In this document: in pieces, positions 1 to 11,924 of the stretch
Position numbering within the stretch: position 1 is the stretch's first letter
How the letters are laid out: the number at the start of each line of letters is the position of its first letter
DNA from: Smallanthus sonchifolius
Lineage: Eukaryota > Streptophyta > Magnoliopsida > Asterales > Asteraceae
Assembly: GCA_023525975.1 (NCBI GenBank)
Contig: CM042038.1
Location: forward strand, 11,479,272 to 11,543,271
Length of the DNA: 64,000 bases
Direction of reading: 5' to 3'
Translations under genes and position numbers: made by a program
The notes under the pieces: generated by a model
The model's database searches: none
The model's input: the letters and a program-made list of their open reading frames with translations, nothing else
Told to the model about the DNA's origin: nothing

Positions 1-2
1 CG

Positions 3-2134
3 GAGCTCTTCTCAGTCAAAGGGCTAGACTCGCAATCTGTTTTAAGAGAGAAAAACGCCGATAAAATGGTGGGATTCTTGAAAACCAAACATGGGAAAGT
101 TGTAAATGTTCGAGAGCTTATGTTTGCGACGACGGTTAATATACTAGGTAACATTTGTTTCTCGAATGATTTCGTCGGTTTGGAGGATGATGGGAAAGAT
201 AGTAGGGGTTTGAAACGAGCTCTTTATAATTTGATGAAGCTGGGGACTACACCAAATATAGCAGATTTTTATCCTAGATTTGAAGGGTTGGATCCTCAAG
301 GTTTAAAGAAGAAAACATCGGAGGCTATGAGTGAGGCGTTTAGTGTATGGGAACATATAATTAAGGAAAGAAGGGGTACATGGGAGTCCCAGAAAGGAAG
401 TGGTTATGATGAACATGATTTCTTGGATACTATGATCAGATGTGGGTTTTCAGATCTACAGATTAACCAGTTGACTGTTGTAAGTTGCTCTTTATACTAC
501 TTTACTTTTAATTATCTTTTGTTTTTTTTTAAAGACGGTGTTATCGGGCTTGGTGGCATTTCTCTTCATAGCCGAGGTATATATCCATACCTCAAATGGA
601 ATAACAACCGTCCATTTTTAGTTTGACGCTCGAGGATGGCGCCAACCGTTTCAGGAGGAAACCGACTGGCTCGTAACCTTGACTTACCTAGGAGAAAACC
701 CGCTGACAACAAGATTTGAACCCATTACTTATTTTTAGCCAAAACCTTAAATAAACTATTGAGTGTTGCTGGGACAAGCCCGGCCCATTACCTAATTATC
801 TTTTTGTTTTAGAGAGGCTTTTTTTTTATTAGTGACAGCGAATTTAAAAAAGTTGAAGTGGGACTACTTGAGATAGCGAATTTATTTTCTATATTTTCAT
901 TTCTAGTATAGTTTATTTTTTCTCTAATAATATTTTTAATTATCTTTTTGGGTTTTTTTAGTTTGAATTTATGAAAGTATATAAAGTGAAAATATAAAAA
1001 AGTTGTTGAAATGGGACTACTTGAGATAGCGAATTCATTTTCTTTTTATTTTCATTTATAAAATAGTTTACTTTTTCTTAAATAATATTTTAAAAAAATC
1101 TAAAAACGTTTTATTCTGTATGTCTTTGATATAAATTTTATTGAAAACCGATTTGTATATGATATAACGCATTTTCATATTACGTTACTTAAAAAATACT
1201 TTTGTTTTGAATGTAATTCAGTTTAATTGAGAAAAAAAAAAAGATAAAACAAAACTATGTATTCAGAAAAAAAAAATAATGTCAGATATTACATATTATT
1301 AGAGAATAACTAAAATGTATTATAGGGAATAATCTTGATTGGGTCAAGTCGAGTTAGATCATGGGTCATTTGAACGGATCAAGTAGCAGTTAGTTTGCAG
1401 TTTATTTATGGTTTATTTAGTAGGTGCTAGTGGGTCAAGGACATGTAGAGAACATGGTCCATGTCTAGATGTGTGTTTGGTAAATAGGTAATTTAGGATA
1501 TTCACTGTTAAAATTTCTATTACAGGAATTATTCTCAGGAGGAACACACAGTACGGCTTCAACGATCGAGTGGGCGTTAGCCGAATTGATCAAGAACAAA
1601 GAATCTATGTTCGCGATCCAAAACGAGCTTGCAAAACAGATTGGCTCGACAACATGCATCAAGGAATCACACGTCTCTCGGCTTCCTTATTTGCACGCTT
1701 GTGTTAAAGAAACACTGAGATTACACCCACCAGCACCACTCCTACATCCACAAGCCATCTTAGAAGGTTGTGAAATCATGAACTACACAGTCCCTAAGAA
1801 CTCTCAGATGATACTCAATGTTTGGGCAATGGGACGCGATCCAAGTCTTTGGGAGGACCCATTGTCGTTCAAACCCGAGAGGTTTTGCGACTCGAATGTG
1901 GATTTCAAAGGGCAAGATTTCAAGTTTTTACCTTTCGGTGTAGGAAGGAGGATGTGCCCGGGGTATCCTTACGCGATTAAGCAAATCCACCTTATGTTGG
2001 CTTCGTTGGTACAAAACTTTGATTGGTTTCTTCCTGATAACATAGATCTTTCAAAATTAGACATGACAGAAAACTTTGGCATAATTTCACAAAGGAAGAA
2101 GCCTCTAATGGTTATTCCAAAATGCAAATGTTGA
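3..2134 (+). CDS. Cytochrome P450, A-type (CYP76/CYP80-like), 5' partial
   Basis: Exons 3-479 and 1526-2134, joined in phase 0 (donor GTAAGT at 480, acceptor TTACAG ending at 1525). The reading frame is open to the left edge, so the N-terminus and the true start lie outside. The 159 + 202 residues seen are about the last 70% of a P450 of roughly 500 aa. Visible landmarks in order: the I-helix at the start of exon 2 (SGGTHSTAS), the K-helix KETLR (ExxR), FKPERF (PERF), and the haem loop FGVGRRMCPG with its Cys ligand. The intron lies just before the I-helix, the usual place for A-type P450s. The family would act as an ER haem mono-oxygenase fed by P450 reductase; the substrate cannot be told. 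Odd point: the usual acidic residue of the I-helix is His. CYP76 and CYP80 members look most similar from memory; the subfamily is uncertain. Confidence 0.9.
480..1525 (+). other. P450 intron 1 with repeat insertion
   Basis: The 1046-nt intron is AT-rich. Its first part (about 535-720) holds a dispersed repeat whose inverted relative lies at about 60840-60985. A 21-bp stretch around 620-641 (TAGTTTGACGCTCGAGG core) is identical, and the AGGAAACCGACT block near 656-668 is also shared. At 834-860 and 1005-1035 a short phrase (GGGACTACTTGAGATAGCGAAT) occurs twice, pointing to local duplication. No coding signal. Confidence 0.7.
535..720. repeat. Dispersed repeat, copy 1 (inverted copy near 60840-60985)
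   Basis: Reading the complement of 60831-60990 against this stretch gives matching blocks: CTCTTCATAGC, TAGTTTGACGCTCGAGGATGG and AGGAAACCGACTxGCTCGTAA, with similar spacing. The two copies are diverged elsewhere. No TIR, LTR or poly-A was recognised, so the class is unknown. Confidence 0.6.
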
Positions 2135-3372
2135 CCATGAGCTATGTTTGTTTCTTATAACTAGCTAGTTTCCATTTCTCAGTGTTTAGCCTTTGAGGGG
2201 TGGTGCAGTGGTAATCATCTAATTGCCATCTAGCAGAGGTCCTCCACTCCGGTCATAACATTTTGAGGTCGCATGTCCAGTGCAACCTCAATTTGATTCC
2301 GTTGGTTAGCAAAGTATTGACAGGTCTTGTGACTTTTCCTGTAATGAGTCTTCGTAGTTTAAATAAGTAACAAAAGGCTTTGTTGTTTTGTATTGTGTTT
2401 GTTCATTTACATAAATCAGCCTTCGTAATCTGTTTATTGAATTACCTTAAACTTATTTGATGAATTTTGATCATAAATGTTCTATTTTGCTATATCTTAT
2501 CTAGAATTAGGTATTAAATCTCGCGCGTGTTGGGGCGCGCTAAACCGTAAAAAAAATCAATGTTCTCGAAACTTAGCAAAGCGTTGATAATATTCAAAAC
2601 ATTATATAAAAAAAAATGAAACCGTTAAAAAAGTTAATATGTAAACCTTGATAATCATAATCACGGCGTGATAACAAAATTGTTAATAACATTTGAAATT
2701 TATAAATACCAACGTAATCCACCACAATCCAACCTTTTAATTATTTTGGGATTTTGGCAGAACCCGTCGGTGATCCGTTGGTATTTTTCCGACGGACAAC
2801 TTAGCCATCGATAGAATAAAACTAATAATTCCCACAGTCGGTCTTTTTCAGAAAAAAAAAATTCCCACCCATTTGTCTAGAAAAGCTTTTTGGCGGGAAT
2901 GTCATCATACAACTTTTGTGTAATAAAACCATTGTAAAAAAAAAATTTCCGTATCGTAAACCAGTAACATAACGAACTGAAATCGACTAAACAACATCGG
3001 TACATGTATCAGTATTTGTTTTTACAGTCTTAGACGGTGGTAAAACATGTGTCGCTGTCATTTTAGGTTTTTATACCGATACCATAACAAATTAAACCGA
3101 TACCGAACAAACTTTCGCCGAATATGGTGGGCTTAATATAAAATACAACAACAAATATTTATTTATGTTTCTGATATAATATGAATGAAGTAGACATGAA
3201 GTAGAATTGATCGCGTAACAGTTAATACTTTGTCCGTTTTAGCAGATCAGTATCTGTCAAAATTCCATTACATTCCATTCCTCTTAAAACTGAAACTACC
3301 GCCACAAAATCCTCTCTTGATTTTCACTATCAAAACACACACTTTCCAATTTCCGTCCACCGGCGATGGTAG
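2135..3372. other. Intergenic, P450 to IQD gene
   Basis: The left part (about 2190-2375) resembles a tRNA-derived SINE: an A-box-like GGTGGTGCAGTGGTAA and a later GAGGTCGCATG stretch, but no clear B box or TSD. At 2507-2560 the minus strand reads as a Helitron-like 3' end: a GC-rich hairpin (GCGCG/CGCGC), then about 11 nt, then CTAA followed by T. The rest is AT-rich; the region just before 3373 should hold the promoter and 5'UTR of the IQD gene. Confidence 0.4.
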
Positions 3373-5395
3373 ATGGGTAAGACAACCAAATGGATCCGCT
3401 CACTTTTCCGCTCCAAAAAGGCCCAACCGTCAACAACCGGGTCGGGTTCCGTAAGGCAACAAAAAACCCATGGGTCATCACCGGAAAATTCATTTGACGC
3501 TAACAAGCACGCCATAGCAGTGGCGGCGGCTACGGCTGCTGTGGCGGAGGCAGCGCTAGTGGCAGCCCATGCTGCGGTGGAAGTGGTGAGGTTGACTGCC
3601 GGCGGTGGGAATAGGGCGTATCATGACGTGGAGCGGCGGAGGGTGGCGGCGGCGGTGAAGATACAGTCGGCGTTCCGGGCGTATCTGGTGAGTGTGATAA
3701 TTGGTGGTGTGGAATTTACTTGTATGCCCCTGGGTGTTGGTGGGAATTACGTAGTACATTTAATGGGGGTGGTGATGGGCGGTGGTCGGTTGGCTGATTT
3801 GCCCATGAGGGGTTCTGTCAAATTTCTCTTTCAAGCCACAAATGTTTTTGGTTTTTTGCAACATTTGCACATGGCTCATGGTTTTTTTTTTTAATTTGTG
3901 GACCGAATTGGTTTTTTTCTTATTATTTTTATTTTTTCTAATTTTACACTAATTAAGAACTAAAAATTCACCTTCTTCCATTGATAATAGAAGCAAGTAA
4001 AAAGTCGTTTTTTTAAATATATTTCCTTATTTTTAAACACTCAATATAACTTTGTATATTAAAATCACTCAACAAAAGTCACTAAACTAATTTTTAATAT
4101 TAAACTTGCCTAAAGGGCATATTTAATAAAATATTAAAATTTTGATTTGTTAACCTTTAAGTTGATAAAAATTTAATAAAGTGTAAACAAGTCATATAAA
4201 AAAAATCAAAAGTGCATGAATTTTATGCAAGTTTTAAGGTATACATAAAAGTTAGTTTGGTGCTTTATTTGTGTTTTTTGTATATTTTTTTTGTAAGTTG
4301 AGTAATATAATATACCAAAATTGCATTGAGGGAATGTTTAGAGAAAATTGGAAGTTTTAAGGACTATAATATACAAAAATTAGTTTGGTGATTTGTATTT
4401 TTTTTTTTATAAGTCGAGTAACTTTAATATACCAAAATTTTATGGAGGGAATTTTTAGGAAAAATTAGAAAGTGTACTGGGTGTTTAGGTGATAACTCTA
4501 TATTTGATTTCTATTTATTTATTTTGATGCAATATGTAGGCTAGGAGAGCATTAAGGGCACTTAAAGGACTGGTAAAACTTCAGGCACTAGTGAGAGGCC
4601 GTATTGTGAGAAAACAAAGTGCAGACATGCTTAGGCGAATGCAAGCCATGGCCCGTGTTCAGGCCCGGGCCTGTGCTAGCCGGTCTTCCTTATCAGCCTC
4701 ACCACATTCAAGCTCTCGGTCGTCAAACTCACATGCTCGCTTTGTAAGTTTTCCAGGATGTTTTAACTTTTAACCATAGTGTGTGCTTGATTTTGTAAAA
4801 TATGACATTCTTGTTTTTGTGATCACAGAAATCTACAAACGCAAAAGGCGTTTTCATCCACGAACAGATAAAAGGACTAAATTGGTTAGAAAACTGGATG
4901 GAGGAAACATCTTGGAGCAGTAAACAATGTAGACCCGATGATGAACGAAGTGACAAGATTCTTGAAGTCGATACTTGGAAGCCTCGTCATAACCAAAGCC
5001 CGAGTAACAAGTCGACCCACGACTCACATTCCACGTCCACAAAACCATGGAACCCGAGTTCTAGACACGGGTCAAGGGAAGTGTTGCCATTGGGTTCAAT
5101 GATCCTTCGGGAAGCAGAAAAAACCATAGTAACGGCTGATAACACCCCTCGGGCCCGTTCCCCTGCTTCTAGGCCTGGAAGCAGCCACAAAAGAAGTCCC
5201 TTTAGTGAATACTCACGAAGCGTGTTTGGTGACTACTCGAGTTATCCAAACTACATGGCTAACACGGAATCATCACAGGCTAAAGTACGGTCCCACAGTG
5301 CTCCGAGACAGAGGATTCAGTTTGAAAAATCGGGTTCGACTAGATTGCTTTGGGATTGTTCGGATACTTTATCAGAGAGAGGATTTCGAAACTAG
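3373..5395 (+). CDS. IQ-domain (IQD) calmodulin-binding protein
   Basis: Three exons, 3373-3687, 4540-4743 and 4829-5395, all phase 0, encode 361 aa. The N-terminus (MGKTTKWIRSLF) is the basic start typical of IQDs. An Ala-rich helix follows at about residues 40-70. The IQ67 region begins near residue 92 (AAVKIQSAFRAYL) and continues with further IQ repeats (LKGLVKLQALVRGR, then MLRRMQAMARVQAR). The first intron falls inside the IQ67 region right after AYL, which is the conserved IQD intron position. The C-terminal half is Ser/Pro-rich with an RSPASRPGS-type stretch and an RLLWDCSDTLSE end. Family role: calmodulin-dependent scaffold on microtubules, plasma membrane or nucleus, recruiting kinesin light chain-related proteins. 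The exact IQD number cannot be assigned. Confidence 0.95.
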
Positions 5396-6636
5396 ATTTT
5401 ATCAGGATTTTGGGTTTAATCTTCTACTTATTGGATTGGGAAAATGAAGTTTGTTTTCTTTGTTAGGTTGTTTATTTAAGTTTTTATTATATATCGTCTG
5501 GTGGGGTGTTAGCCATCATAAAACTTGACTGTGATGTTACATAATGTAATTTAAAACTGTATACGTTTTTTTATTCTCTCTTTGCAGTTTTGACATTTGG
5601 TAAAGTTTCATGGAAAAATGAAAGAAACATGCATTTTGTGTACACCTAGTATGGTGTAATCAGAGGTGTTCACGGTTTGATTTTTAGGTCAAATCATGAG
5701 TCAAACTGTTACTGATTTGTAATTTCTAAAAAGTTGTAACCCAAACTGATAAAATTGAAAACGAACCAAACCAAAGTTTTACCAATGCTTTGGTGTAACC
5801 AAACAGTTTGTGATTTGATTATCGAAAACCGAAACTCTAACTGTTGAAATTTAAAACCAACCAAACAAACTGGTAACTGTTTGGTTCAGATTTAGTTTCA
5901 CGATATAGTTACATGTAATAATCACACAATTTATGGAGTTCATCGGGTGTTTGTTGATATTAGAAGGTTGCGAGGACGTTATACATGTCTAATGAGTTAT
6001 AGTCAAGCATGACAAAGTAGTCGGGCAGTTCAATAAGGAGCCAAGACAGGTTCGTGTGTTAAAATAGGTTCGTATCACCATCGTTTTAAAAGATAACAAT
6101 TTAGTTCGGTTTGAAAAGGTGCTAACCAAAACGGGTTATTTTACTAGGAGGCACTCGTCAACCTTTAAGTTAACAAGTTTCATAAAAGTCATCTTTGTAT
6201 AATATGTGAACATAAATGAATTTATTAAAAAAATAAATAATTTTTTTTAAAAAAAGGCTCAAATCAACTAATTTCTTAAAAGATACGTCGTGATACAAAA
6301 GGAGATTTGTGAGATTTTGTCGAGAGAAGCTTGTAACGAACTTTATAGTCACCTTTTTCGAAAGGTTTAAAGATAAAGTAACATTTAATCATTTTATTAT
6401 ATCATCAACGGATGCAATCAAACATAAAAGATGAAATCTGTTTAGTACTACCCCATTAAGGGTCACGGGTCCAATACTTCTCACCCATTGTAGAGTTGTG
6501 TTGTGGGTCATCATCTACTATTTATTTCTCTTTTTTTCCTTTTATAGCCCTGGCTCATACACTGCACCCAGAAAAAGAGTCAAGTCACAAACTTTGAACC
6601 GTCCCGGTCTAGTAAAAGAAAGAGGTTAGGTTCTTA
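5396..6636. other. Intergenic, convergent between IQD and nsLTP genes
   Basis: Contains the IQD 3'UTR and then the nsLTP 3' side. Near 5663 the phrase CAGAGGTGTTCACGGTTTG looks like the outer end of a hAT-type MITE, and 5690-5900 is a low-complexity run of AACCAAA/GGTTTG motifs. No matching right end was found. No other gene signal. Confidence 0.4.
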
Positions 6637-6996
6637 CTAGTTGCAATCGGTGTTGGGGTCGATTGTAAAGCCGAGTGAGACACCGCAGAAGCCAGGTAAG
6701 GTAGCAATGGCGGTGCCATTTGGATTGTAAGTAGTAATAACACCCATCATGCACATGCATAGTGACCGCTTGTTTTCCTCCGAGTCACCAAGGTTATTGA
6801 GACTGGAGACCGCGTCACAGCAAGGAGACCCGGGGTACGGGTCTGGGGACCCATATGTTACAAAGGCGGAGCATGTTGATATGAGAGTGGTCACAGTCCC
6901 ACAGTCTACATTCGCTGAGGTTTTTGACTTTGATGTCACCCAAAAGATCGCCATCACTAGTAACCAACCACCATTAACCGCCTTCAAACCACCCAT
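6637..6996 (-). CDS. Non-specific lipid-transfer protein-like (8-Cys motif), secreted
   Basis: Single exon, 119 aa. The start is set at the Met at 6996 (MGGLKAV) rather than the in-frame Met at 7098, because a TATA box (TATATAAA) lies between them at 7039-7046. Residues 1 to about 28 form a signal peptide. Eight Cys follow with spacing C-x9-C-x16-CC-x19-CxC-x21-C-x13-C, the fold of plant LTP/trypsin-alpha-amylase inhibitor proteins, which bind lipids in a hydrophobic tunnel in the apoplast. The spacing is closest to type I LTPs, with a slightly long second loop. No GPI-anchor tail is visible after Cys8 (the protein ends DCN). Confidence 0.9.
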   Translation of the reverse strand: MGGLKAVNGGWLLVMAIFWVTSKSKTSANVDCGTVTTLISTCSAFVTYGSPDPYPGSPCCDAVSSLNNLGDSEENKRSLCMCMMGVITTYNPNGTAIATLPGFCGVSLGFTIDPNTDCN

Positions 6997-7038
6997 TTTT
7001 GGAATTTTTTTGTGAAAGAAGCGGTTGTGAGTTGCATG

Positions 7039-7046
7039 TTTATATA
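7039..7046 (-). promoter_or_regulatory. TATA box of the nsLTP-like gene
   Basis: On the minus strand this reads TATATAAA, about 43 nt before the chosen ATG. It fits a very short 5'UTR and rules out the upstream in-frame ATG as the main start. Confidence 0.65.
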
Positions 7047-7351
7047 GAAGTGCGTAGATGATGATTCGTGGTGGGTTTGCAATAACGAACGTGTGCACTC
7101 AGGGCATATAGATTGCATGAGCCACGCAAACTGCACCGCGTGGAGCTTGTTGGCCAATGTTTGACTTTTATAATGGTCAAAGTTGAATGAACTAGTATTA
7201 TAACATCATCTCATAACTTCAAAATGCTTTCAAAATTGCAGAATTAAAATGCTTCACTCTCAAAATTGTAGACAGTAACAAATATCTAAAAGACAGATTT
7301 CCCTCCATGGAATCAACAAAACAAAAAATTTTAAAAAATGACGATGAAACT

Positions 7352-9385
7352 TCAACGCTTTCCACCGCCACCACCAAGCTTAGGGCCCTTACCTTTAGGA
7401 ACATTGCCACCCTTGGTTTGAGTCTTTTGTTTTGATACCACCTCAGCGTTCTTTGCTTTCTTCTCATCCTTGGTTTTCTTGATCCTTTCCTTGATTTCAC
7501 TGAAATTTGGTAATTTTAAGAGAAATAATTATTTAATTCTTAAAGACCAGCTGTTAAAATCATGACAATGAAATATTGAAAAAGGTAAGGAAAATATACC
7601 GAAGAGCAGCCTCCCTCGCAGCATCACGAACTTCAGGCTTCTCACTTCGTTTCTTCTGAATGACTTCCAAAGTGGCCCCCACAATAGCCCGAGAATATGG
7701 CTTCTTGGTTGCACGACGTCTCTTCTTCACAGCTTCCTGAGCATTGTCCTGTAAAGATTTGAACGAAAACATTTGGTTAAATTATCACTGTACGAGCAAT
7801 AAAAAAAATGCCTAAAGCCCTAGTTTTAATGCACAATAATATGGCTTCTTGGTTGCACCACAAACACATTTTTTATCAATTTTTCTATTGAACTCACATA
7901 TATAAATCAGAAAAATATGATTACAAAGGCTATACCACTTAATCTGACAAATTTAACAGTTGTGTAATCTTCGTATGACTTCAAAACCAATTAACTCAAA
8001 GCATCTCACTTTTAGTTAACTTATTTAGCTTAACTCGTTTAACCCATTGGATAATTAAAAATAAGAAATCAACCCATATGAGAAAAAGAGATACTTAAAC
8101 AAGTCAAACTTGTCAAAATCTAAAAATGTTCAACACAAAGAATGCACAAGTAAATTGAACAGACAGACCTTCTTGTGCTGCTTCCGGTACATGGCAGTCC
8201 ATGTGAGCTTTAAAGGCTTCAACTTATTATGGAAGTACCTTTTGCATTTGGAATTTGCAAACAAGAAAACCTACAATGAAAGCAAATTAATCTTTTAATT
8301 CAAAAACAGAACAAAAATTAACTTATATAGATAAAATAAACTATGCAAATCACATTATATACCTGAGAGTCTGATCTAATGAATCTAATACCCTTTCCAG
8401 GATATATCTTCTGACCACTGAAACGGCAGAGCTCGGTCCTATAAACAACCAAAAAAGTGTTAACCTACTGATATACAGCATCAGATAAAAATTAAGGGTG
8501 TAAATAAGCCTAGCCGCTCGTGAGTTACTCGAGATTGGCTCGCTAAAAACTCAAATCATGATGAGCTTAAACAAGCTCGAGCTCAAGCCCAAGCTTCACA
8601 TATCGAGCTCGAGCAGGCTCAACAAGCCTTTTATTTATATATTTTTGTTTATTATATTAAATATTAAATACATATTTACATAATAACTACCATGATGTAG
8701 AGAATTATGATAAAAATAATTAAATAATATATATTATGTTATATAAAAAAATTTATAAATGTATAAAAAATATAAATTAAATAGTTAAATAATTAATAAA
8801 TAACAAACAAGCCGAGCTGAAATCGAGCTTCAAAAACTACTAATGAGCTAATCCCAAGCTTTAGAAATATAGCTCTAAACGAGCCGAGCTGGAGCTCTCT
8901 TATGTTATCCCTGCAACGGTCGGCTCGTTTACAATCAGATATGATCAAAAAACTGATAATAGTTCATGTTAAAGATCTGATAATGTGTTCATAGTTAATC
9001 AATAAACATTGATGTGTTTATCATCCTTGTAAGACTATACAAAAAAGATGATCTGCAACATAATTTTTTTACTACAGAATGAATACAAAATCAAAGCGAT
9101 TGAAACCCTAAATCATCCTACATTTGAATCGAATGAAATCTTCGTACGCCCCGAACTGGTTCAATAAACCCTAATAATACAACCTCACCTCCTCTAAGTA
9201 AGATCTCAAAACCGTAATGTGAATTAAGGATTATACTTATTAACTAATCGATTTGAGTTTAACAATTTGGGGGAAATGATTAGTAACCTTTCTAATCGAC
9301 AAACATAAGTTTCAAACTCAGATAAGCAAAATGTAAAGAGTAATGAACGAGTGGGAGAGAAAAGAACAGCTTACTTCAGAACCAT
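7352..9385 (-). CDS. RPL24: 60S ribosomal protein L24 (eL24)
   Basis: Five exons on the minus strand: 9375-9385, 8363-8438, 8169-8270, 7600-7748 and 7352-7499, encoding 161 aa. The first coding exon is only 11 nt (M-V-L-K, the Lys split by the intron). The protein opens MVLKTELCRFSGQKIYPGKG, the zinc-ribbon-like eL24 start. A basic middle follows (KKRRRATKKPYSR, then GATLEVIQKKR), then a charged helix and a Gly-rich end GGGGGKR. Length and sequence match plant eL24 closely from memory. It is a component of the large ribosomal subunit near the inter-subunit bridge; in Arabidopsis eL24 also supports reinitiation after uORFs. Splice sites are GT-AG throughout. Intron 1 (8439-9374) carries a MITE. 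Confidence 0.98.
8497..8932. mobile_element. MITE in eL24 intron 1 (GAGCTCGAG-rich, hAT-like)
   Basis: The left end reads TGTAAATAAGCCTAGCCGCTCG and the complement of the right end reads TGTAAACGAGCCGACCGTTGC, giving an imperfect TIR. Subterminal GAGCTCGAGC motifs occur at both ends and the middle is AT-only. No clean target duplication was found, so the exact borders are approximate. Confidence 0.55.
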
Positions 9386-9427
9386 GACGACGGCGACGGG
9401 TGCTGCTGTTACGATTGACGGAAAACC

Positions 9428-9467
9428 AAACCCTAGAAATCTCAAATGTCTCCGCCATTATATAGCA
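9428..9467 (-). promoter_or_regulatory. eL24 core promoter: TATA box and telo-box
   Basis: On the minus strand CTATATAATGG (9457-9467) lies about 75 nt before the ATG, and a telo-box (AAACCCTAG on the plus strand, 9428-9436) sits between. A further AAACCCTAA lies at about 9582-9590, and other AAACCCTAA copies occur in intron 1 near 9104 and 9166. Telo-boxes are a known hallmark of plant ribosomal-protein genes and mark expression in dividing cells. Confidence 0.6.
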
Positions 9468-9559
9468 GCGTCGCTCCCTTTAGTAAAGAGAGATGTTGAT
9501 TGTAACCCATCTAGTTTTCTTTTTATCATTTCTCACCCAAATTTTCATTTCTTTTAGTT

Positions 9560-11156
9560 CGACTTATCTTTTTTACTCAAAAACCCTAACCCAATAAACT
9601 TGAGTAATAATGTTTTAGGAGTGTTATTTTTTTAACAGCAAACTCACACACATTCTAGATCCACATCACTTGTTTACGACAAAACTAGAACTTGTAATCT
9701 TTTATGAATGAGACATCATGCAACACCCGATACCATTGTGCTAAAAGTAAGTGTTGCATTTTTAGAGTTTGAGTTTGAAAGAATTTGGTTGGTTGATATC
9801 ATTAAAATTTGGTATCCTTTATGCATATCTAGATGGTTAGATTTAGAAAATTCATACACATGCTTATTTTAATTATGAAAAATAAGTGTGGTAGCGTGTT
9901 TTAACTAGTAAAAAGGCAAAAATGTTCTTAAACTTTTTATTGTGTTCGACTCTTTTTCTTTTAACTTTGCTTTAGAAAGAAACGGTTGCGAAGGTAATAC
10001 TTGTCACACGAACGGAAGCCAAGACACATACAGTCTTCACATGTGCATCGTACCTAATCACCAACAAGTGCTTGTATAAGATAATTAGTTTTTTATTATA
10101 TTATGATTCTTCACCGTCAGATCATCACAAAATTAAATCCTGACTATTTAAATTAAGTGGTTAGTCGATTTTCAGGATGTTAGTTATGATGGTTATAGCC
10201 ACTCCTCCATTCTAATCCAATCTTAAATCAAGCGAACTTTGAATCTGGGTCGTTTAAAGTAGGCGTTTACTTTAATTTTTTTCAGTTATAACTGCCAATT
10301 TCAGCTGAAATTTCAAACCCTCATGTATGTGCTACGCACTCTCCCCACTTACCCAATTATTACAACAATTTATAAATAATAAAAAAACATAGGGTTCGAT
10401 GAACGAAGGATAGAGCATCCTCAAATTGATTAAGCAAGAGAAACTGTTAATTGTGGACCTAAATTTCGGATGTTTCCTCAATCGAAAATCTACGACACTC
10501 AAGATTGTTCGAATATTTGTTACATCCCAAATTTCAAGGCTCGAGAAACAAGAACGACAAAGAATATAAATCTAGGGTCAATGAAAATTTGGAAAATTCA
10601 TTTGTAACATTCCGTCATAGACGGTAACAGTAACGGTCCGATATTCGGTCTTTTAACTTATTTATTTTGTTATTATTTAATTAAATAACCTTAACAAACT
10701 ATGTTTCTAAATGCTATCTGGGTGAGAGATGCGTTTACACATTTTTATCTTTGGTTAAACGATTTTTTAAATTTCGATTTTCATTTTTGTTCATATTCAT
10801 TTTTGTAACGATATTAATTTCTTTGATTACCAAAATGAATTAACAAGGAAAACCAACCAACTGTCACGTTTCGAGTTCATGAGAACTGGGCTTTGACCCA
10901 CAAGGATACAATTGAAACAATTCAAGTTTGGGCTTCGGTCCTACAGAACTAAAATTGGTCAGTTGGGTTGTTGCTTCAATTCTCGTAGCCCATTTCTTCT
11001 TTCATCATAACATGGAAAAAGTAAACCCGTAAATCTATTACAAATTACTCCAAAAGCAAACGACAAGCTCTACATACCAATAGTTTGTTTTTGTATACAT
11101 AGCATATAAATGCAATAATATAGACACTTAATCATTTTCAAGCTATAGATAAAAGC
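9560..11156. other. Intergenic, no gene seen
   Basis: AT-rich DNA with stop codons in all frames. No RNA gene, clear TIR or coding homology was recognised. Confidence 0.5.
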
Positions 11157-11455
11157 ATTCATATCAGCTCTCTCATCCTCATATCTACAATTTAACTAAA
11201 AATTATCATTTTCTTACATTTATATCCCACTTTTCAAAAACTTCAACATCAAACTCCGCATATCTATCCCTTATTTCAATTAAATAATATTTATTTATTT
11301 GTTTATTATAATTTTTTTCTTTCTTCTATACACACTTGTAAAAAGTATAAAATAATGAATATGGGGTGAATGATAACTCCCTAAATATAAAGGGTGGTTA
11401 TAGTTTGCTTTAAAAATATAGAGGGTGAAGATGGGGATGAGGGAGCTGATGTGAA
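11157..11455. mobile_element. MITE with TIR CATTCAYATCAGCTCYCTCAT
   Basis: The left end CATTCATATCAGCTCTCTCAT and the complement of 11426-11455 (GTTCACATCAGCTCCCTCAT) match over about 25 bp. A third, partial copy of the motif (GAGGGAGCTGA) lies at 11515-11525, so the right side may be a nested or extended copy. The interior is AT-rich and noncoding. Confidence 0.55.
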
Positions 11456-11860
11456 CGTAAAATTACATGATTTTTCATGTTTCCTTTATAATATAAAGAT
11501 GAGGGTAAATATGAGGGAGCTGAACATAATGGATTACTGAAATCAAGAAAACTAAGAATACCCATACTATGATTTTATCATTTAGACACACTCATATTAT
11601 GTCTAATAAGATATCGTGGTTCCTTTTTACCCCAGATAGAACAATCAAGTTCTTCGAGGGTGTTTGGGATTGCGTTAGAAAACTACTTATTGACTTATTG
11701 ACTAAAAAAAGTGTTTGACAAACGTAAAAGCTCTTTTAGTTTTAACTTTTTGATAAAGCTAAAAAGTTGTTTTTTAAGAAACCACGAATTCCTGGCTTTT
11801 CAAATGACTTTTGGCTTTTGCAATAAAATATTACCAATTTACCCTTAAAAATTTCTAACA

Positions 11861-11896
<36 letters not shown>

Positions 11897-11924
11897 TTCG
11901 ATCAAAAAAAACCTAGAGAAGAGA

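Noticed and set aside
6997..7098. Longer N-terminus of the nsLTP-like protein starting at 7098
   Set aside because: A TATA box lies between the two ATGs, and the extra residues would precede and disrupt a normal signal peptide.
9351..9557. 68-aa open frame on the plus strand
   Set aside because: It lies antisense over the eL24 first exon and promoter and has no homology or splice context.
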